NCBI GenBank assembly: GCA_014801225.1
Contig: JAAVEO010000010.1
Location: 2,935 to 66,934 of the forward strand
Origin: Bacteroides sp.
GTDB lineage: Bacteria; Bacteroidota; Bacteroidia; Bacteroidales; Muribaculaceae
Length of the DNA stretch: 64,000 nucleotides
Direction of reading: 5' to 3'
Of this stretch, positions 60,215-64,000 are shown in pieces. Under the pieces are notes generated by a model. The model made no database searches and was not told the origin of the DNA. It saw only the letters and a program-made list of their open reading frames with translations. The stretch's first letter is position 1, and each line of letters starts with the position of its first letter. The position numbers and the translations under genes were made by a program.

Positions 60215-61315
60215 TTATTTATTCATCAATTTGTTGAGTGTGTCATAGAACGATGGATCGTCTCCGGTGGTGATATTCATGATCTTTCCTTTAGGACTGA
60301 TGATAATCTTGGTAGGAAAGCCCTGGATACCGTAAAGCTGGTCTACACTTCCCTCTTTCGTGACATTGTATACGTTCACCCAGGGAAGCTGATATTTATC
60401 GCAGGCGGCACGCCATGCCTCTTCAGTGTCCTGACAGTCGATGCCTATCACTTCCAGACGGTCTTTGTTGGCCTCATATACCTCCTTGAGGTGAGGGAAA
60501 CCCTTGATACACCAAATGCACCATGATCCCCAGAAATCCAGTATCACCCATTTGCCGCGATAATCACGGAGGCTTACTTCCTTCCCGTTGAGGTCCTTGA
60601 GTTTGAAATCGATCGCATCATATGTGCCGTTCTGCATCTCCTGCTGCAGACGTTCTGCTTCCACCTGCTTTTCAATCATGGGTTTGCGAAGCTCCACGAT
60701 AGGGTAGAGCATCGACATCATGGCCTCGGGCTTGAGTAGTGAGAGCCCTTTGAGAAAGTCTTCGCCGTCAAGTTCGAGAAGGGCATATACTGCAGCGGGA
60801 TTGGCTGGATTCTCGGTGATGTAGTCTTTAAGCACTCGATTATAGCTGTCTACAATCTGTTGCATCTTGGCGCTGTCTGTATTCGGTTGCTGTCTGGCTG
60901 CATTGAATTCAGCCAGAATAGGGCCGGTCTTGCTATCGATATAAGTCATTCCATCCATCAGAGGCGTACCGCTTACTGTATAGGTAAGCGGGGAAAGGGA
61001 AGTCACGTCCACAGTAAGATTCTCACCGGGCTGCGCATAGAAATCCGCCATTACATCAGGAGCGAAATCGATGCTGTAGCGAGATGGGCCGTCGGGTGAT
61101 ATACGGATAGTGAAGGAGTTCTTGTTCACCTTATAGGTGTCGGTCACTGTAGGTATGTCTTGATTACGGGGAGTGGTGAGCATATCTTTGATAGTGGCAT
61201 GACTCACTTTCACCTCTTGCAGATTGCTACCCGGGGCGAGATTTACTTTCACATCTGCATTGGCCGCAAATACGCTTGCGGCTCCTATAATGGTCAGAAT
61301 GGCTGTTTTATTCAT
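60215..61315 (-). CDS. TlpA-family thiol-disulfide oxidoreductase
   Basis: 'KWVILDFWGSWCIWCIKGFPHLKEVYEANKDRLEVIGID' CxxC thioredoxin domain. Confidence 0.9.
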   Translation of the reverse strand: MNKTAILTIIGAASVFAANADVKVNLAPGSNLQEVKVSHATIKDMLTTPRNQDIPTVTDTYKVNKNSFTIRISPDGPSRYSIDFAPDVMADFYAQPGENLTVDVTSLSPLTYTVSGTPLMDGMTYIDSKTGPILAEFNAARQQPNTDSAKMQQIVDSYNRVLKDYITENPANPAAVYALLELDGEDFLKGLSLLKPEAMMSMLYPIVELRKPMIEKQVEAERLQQEMQNGTYDAIDFKLKDLNGKEVSLRDYRGKWVILDFWGSWCIWCIKGFPHLKEVYEANKDRLEVIGIDCQDTEEAWRAACDKYQLPWVNVYNVTKEGSVDQLYGIQGFPTKIIISPKGKIMNITTGDDPSFYDTLNKLMNK

Positions 61316-61416
61316 TTTTGATTTATTTGTTCTTGTTAACTAACACCTTCTAATCCCCGTTTGTTTAATCTCTCATCCCTTTTCCTCATTTTATCCGGAA
61401 TATCTTTCCTGATTTC

Positions 61417-62304
61417 TCATTCATCCTTGAGTGCATTATGCAGGAGATTCATGAATTGATAATTCTTCAATCCCCATTTCGGGGCCACCACCATTCCGGG
61501 AGGTGCCTGTGCGAGAAAACGTTCAAGCACTATATTTTCCGGCACCATACGGGATATTCTGACGCACAGATCGAGATAGCGTTCAAGGGTGTAGGGTTTT
61601 ACGTCGATTGCCCCTGCCTCCCAAGCGCGATGAAGCGGTGTGCCCTTGATTATCTGGAGTTGATGAAGCTTGATCGTATCTATGGGAAGAGCGCAGGCTT
61701 TCTCTACATTTCTTATCACTTGTTCATCGTCTTCCCCCGGGAGTCCGGCTATCAGATGCAAGCCGCAACGCAGCCCGGCCGCGGATGCGCGTCTTACTGC
61801 ATCCTCCGTGCAATTCCATGTATGCCCCCGATTGATAAGCCGCAGTGTGTCGTCACAGGAGGATTCCGCTCCTATTTCCAGAAATACAGGTTTTTCCCGG
61901 TTAAGGCGGCCGAGAAGTTCTATCACACTGTCTGGAAGTGTATCGGGACGTGTACCGATTACAATCCCGACAATTCCTTCGCAATCCATTGCCTCGCGAT
62001 ATAGCCTTTCCAGATTCGTTATATCAGCTCCATAAGTATTGGTATAGCTTTGGAAATACGCCAGATACTTCATCTCCGGATATTTGCGCGAAAAAAACTC
62101 TTTCCCGGCTTCAATCTGCTCCTTCACGCTATCAGGCTGCATACAATAGGCGGGTGTGAAGCTGCGGTTGTCACAATAGATACATCCGCCTCGCCCGATA
62201 GTGCCGTCCCTGTTGGGACAGCTCCTGCCGGCATTCACCGAAATCTTCTGCACTTTAATTCCGGGAAACACTCCCACAAGATAATCAGAATAACTCTTTC
62301 TCAT
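61417..62304 (-). CDS. TIGR01212-like radical SAM protein (YhcC family)
   Basis: 'CPNRDGTIGRGGCIYCDNRSF', 'LAYFQSYTNTYG', start MRKSYSDYLVG. Confidence 0.88.
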   Translation of the reverse strand: MRKSYSDYLVGVFPGIKVQKISVNAGRSCPNRDGTIGRGGCIYCDNRSFTPAYCMQPDSVKEQIEAGKEFFSRKYPEMKYLAYFQSYTNTYGADITNLERLYREAMDCEGIVGIVIGTRPDTLPDSVIELLGRLNREKPVFLEIGAESSCDDTLRLINRGHTWNCTEDAVRRASAAGLRCGLHLIAGLPGEDDEQVIRNVEKACALPIDTIKLHQLQIIKGTPLHRAWEAGAIDVKPYTLERYLDLCVRISRMVPENIVLERFLAQAPPGMVVAPKWGLKNYQFMNLLHNALKDE

Positions 62305-62318
62305 CTGCTTCTCTATAT

Positions 62319-63392
62319 TTATTTCCTTCCTTCTGTTTCCAAAAGCATATCTGCTACCACAAGAGCCGCCATAGCCTTCACTATCGGCACTCCTCTCAGC
62401 GCCACACATGGATCATGACGGCCACGCACGCCAAGTATCACTTTCCGCCCTTGATCATCCACAGTGGCCTGCTCCGTAGCTACCGATGGCGTAGGTTTGA
62501 ATGCCACACGCATATACACAGGCATACCGTTGCTGATGCCGCCCTGAATACCGCCTGAATAATTAGTGGCGGTAGTGAGGCGCAGTGTCTGTGTCGGTTC
62601 ATCCGGGGGTAGAAAAGTATCCGCCGTTGCAAGTCCACGGGATGAGGCAAGATCAAAACCATACCCGTAATCAAATCCTTTAGCAGCATTGATACTCATC
62701 ATCGCGGAGGCCAATGCAGATTGCAATTTTCCGAATACAGGATCTCCGATGCCAGGCGGGATACCATAGACAGCACATCCTACCATACCTCCGACACTAT
62801 CGCAATCCCTACGTGCTCGCTCCACTTCATCTCGCATCTCTTCCGCAAGCTCTTCCGGAAAATCAAACCGACCCTCTTTTGCCATTTTCTCGCGGAAAGG
62901 GAGTTCGCCGCTTTCTCCTACGGATATGATTCCGGCCTCTATCGTCACACCGTATTGCCGAAGTATCTGCATGGCGATCGCGCCGGCTACTACTCTGCTC
63001 ACCGTCTCCCGGGCACTCGAACGTCCCCCTCCGCGCCAATCGCGTATACCATAACGGACATCGTAAGCATAGTCGGCATGGTTCGGACGATATACGTGGC
63101 GTAATTCATCATAATCCGAGGAACGTTGGTCGGTGTTGCGGATTATGAAGGCGAGGGGAGTGCCGAGCGTCACTCCCTCCGGGGAGAGGCCGGAGAGAAA
63201 CTCCGGAGTGTCACTCTCTTTGCGTGCGCTCACAAGTGTGGATGTGCCTGTGCGTCGCTCGTCGATAAGCACCTTTATAAGATCGAAGTCAAGACGTATG
63301 CGCGGAGGCACACCGTCAAGCACCCCGCCCATTGCAGGCCCATGGCTCTCGCCGAAGGTAGTGAGACGAAGATTTTTTCCGAATGTATTCAT
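62319..63392 (-). CDS. aroC: Chorismate synthase
   Basis: 'TFGESHGPAMGGVLDGVP', 'GRSSARETVSRVVAGAIA'. Confidence 0.96.
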   Translation of the reverse strand: MNTFGKNLRLTTFGESHGPAMGGVLDGVPPRIRLDFDLIKVLIDERRTGTSTLVSARKESDTPEFLSGLSPEGVTLGTPLAFIIRNTDQRSSDYDELRHVYRPNHADYAYDVRYGIRDWRGGGRSSARETVSRVVAGAIAMQILRQYGVTIEAGIISVGESGELPFREKMAKEGRFDFPEELAEEMRDEVERARRDCDSVGGMVGCAVYGIPPGIGDPVFGKLQSALASAMMSINAAKGFDYGYGFDLASSRGLATADTFLPPDEPTQTLRLTTATNYSGGIQGGISNGMPVYMRVAFKPTPSVATEQATVDDQGRKVILGVRGRHDPCVALRGVPIVKAMAALVVADMLLETEGRK

Positions 63393-63434
63393 ATTGTAGG
63401 GTAGAGATGTGATAATGTTTAATTGGCGTGTCCG

Positions 63435-63920
63435 TCAGAGATCGGTACTGATATCCGTGAAGACGGCGTTGGCGGCTTTGGCGAGATCGGCGGGAGCAAG
63501 TTTTAGCTGAAGGCCGCGCTTCCCGGCGCTAACGTAGATAAAAGGAAACTGCTGAGCTTCTTCCGATATAAAGGTGGGATATTGCTTCTTCATACCTATA
63601 GCCGTACATCCCCCGCGTATATATCCCGTGTTGGGAAGCAACTCCTTCATGGCGATCATCTCCACTTTCTTATTGCCGGAGGCCTTGGCAGCTTTCTTGA
63701 GGTCAACCTCTCTGTTGCCTGCCACCACGCATACGATCAATCCGGTCTGGTCGCCACGAAGCACAAGAGTCTTATACACTTGTTCTATGGGTTCGCCAAG
63801 TTCCTCTGCCACATGATCGGCTGCCAGATTGTTCTCATCCACGGTATATTCCACTGTCTCATAGCTTATACCGGCTTTATCGAGAAGTCGGGCGGCATTA
63901 GTTTTTTCTATCTTTTTCAT
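63435..63920 (-). CDS. ybaK: Cys-tRNA(Pro)/Cys-tRNA(Cys) deacylase YbaK/EbsC
   Basis: 'GEPIEQVYKTLVLRGDQTGLIVCVVAGNREVDLKKAAKASGNKKVEM...TGYIRGGCTAIGMKK'. Confidence 0.92.
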   Translation of the reverse strand: MKKIEKTNAARLLDKAGISYETVEYTVDENNLAADHVAEELGEPIEQVYKTLVLRGDQTGLIVCVVAGNREVDLKKAAKASGNKKVEMIAMKELLPNTGYIRGGCTAIGMKKQYPTFISEEAQQFPFIYVSAGKRGLQLKLAPADLAKAANAVFTDISTDL

Positions 63921-64000
63921 AATCTGATTTCGTGTGGAATGGGTCTTAAAAGGGCAGGTCGCGGAGAAGCATCCGCTTCCTCCATGATCTGCCCTTTATA

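Noticed and set aside
63949-63997. Hairpin AAAGGGCAGGTC...GATCTGCCCTTT near the right edge
   Set aside because: Most likely a terminator of the next, unseen gene; truncated by the window so not assessed further.

Overview
The window looks like a Bacteroidales (Muribaculaceae-like) chromosome segment. This rests on Bacteroidetes-type promoters (TTTG-N20-TAnnTTTG), many Bacteroidales DUF families, T9SS-type proteins and ddh. Most of it is ordinary core genome: secA (partial), asnS, an rRNA pseudouridine synthase, waaA, gltX, a DEAD-box helicase, secreted C10/C69/S8 peptidases, a PorE-like protein, hpt, adk, bioB, a BlaI/M56 pair, rplU-rpmA, tdk, rpmE2, ddh, ettA, def, aroC and ybaK. Two accessory stretches stand out. 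The first (21.3-23.7 kb) is AT-rich and carries an outer-membrane beta-barrel gene broken by one in-frame TAG. The second (about 40.2-50.7 kb) carries two AAA ATPases (one frameshifted), orphan hypotheticals, a WYL regulator, a UDG-superfamily protein and a thioredoxin/VKOR pair next to a 49-aa leader-peptide-like ORF. Main leads: (1) a ~220-nt strongly structured RNA on the minus strand at 48.62-48.84 kb, with its own promoter and an intrinsic terminator, directly upstream of a small-protein + UDG-like operon; (2) two identical 73-nt promoter-to-terminator small RNA units 280 bp apart at 27.74 and 28.02 kb; (3) the Trx / degenerate C39-VKOR / orphan leader-peptide cluster, with decayed copies of the peptide sequence elsewhere in the island; (4) a pair of related, covarying perfect palindromes. 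All family calls come from reading the sequence; no database search was run.
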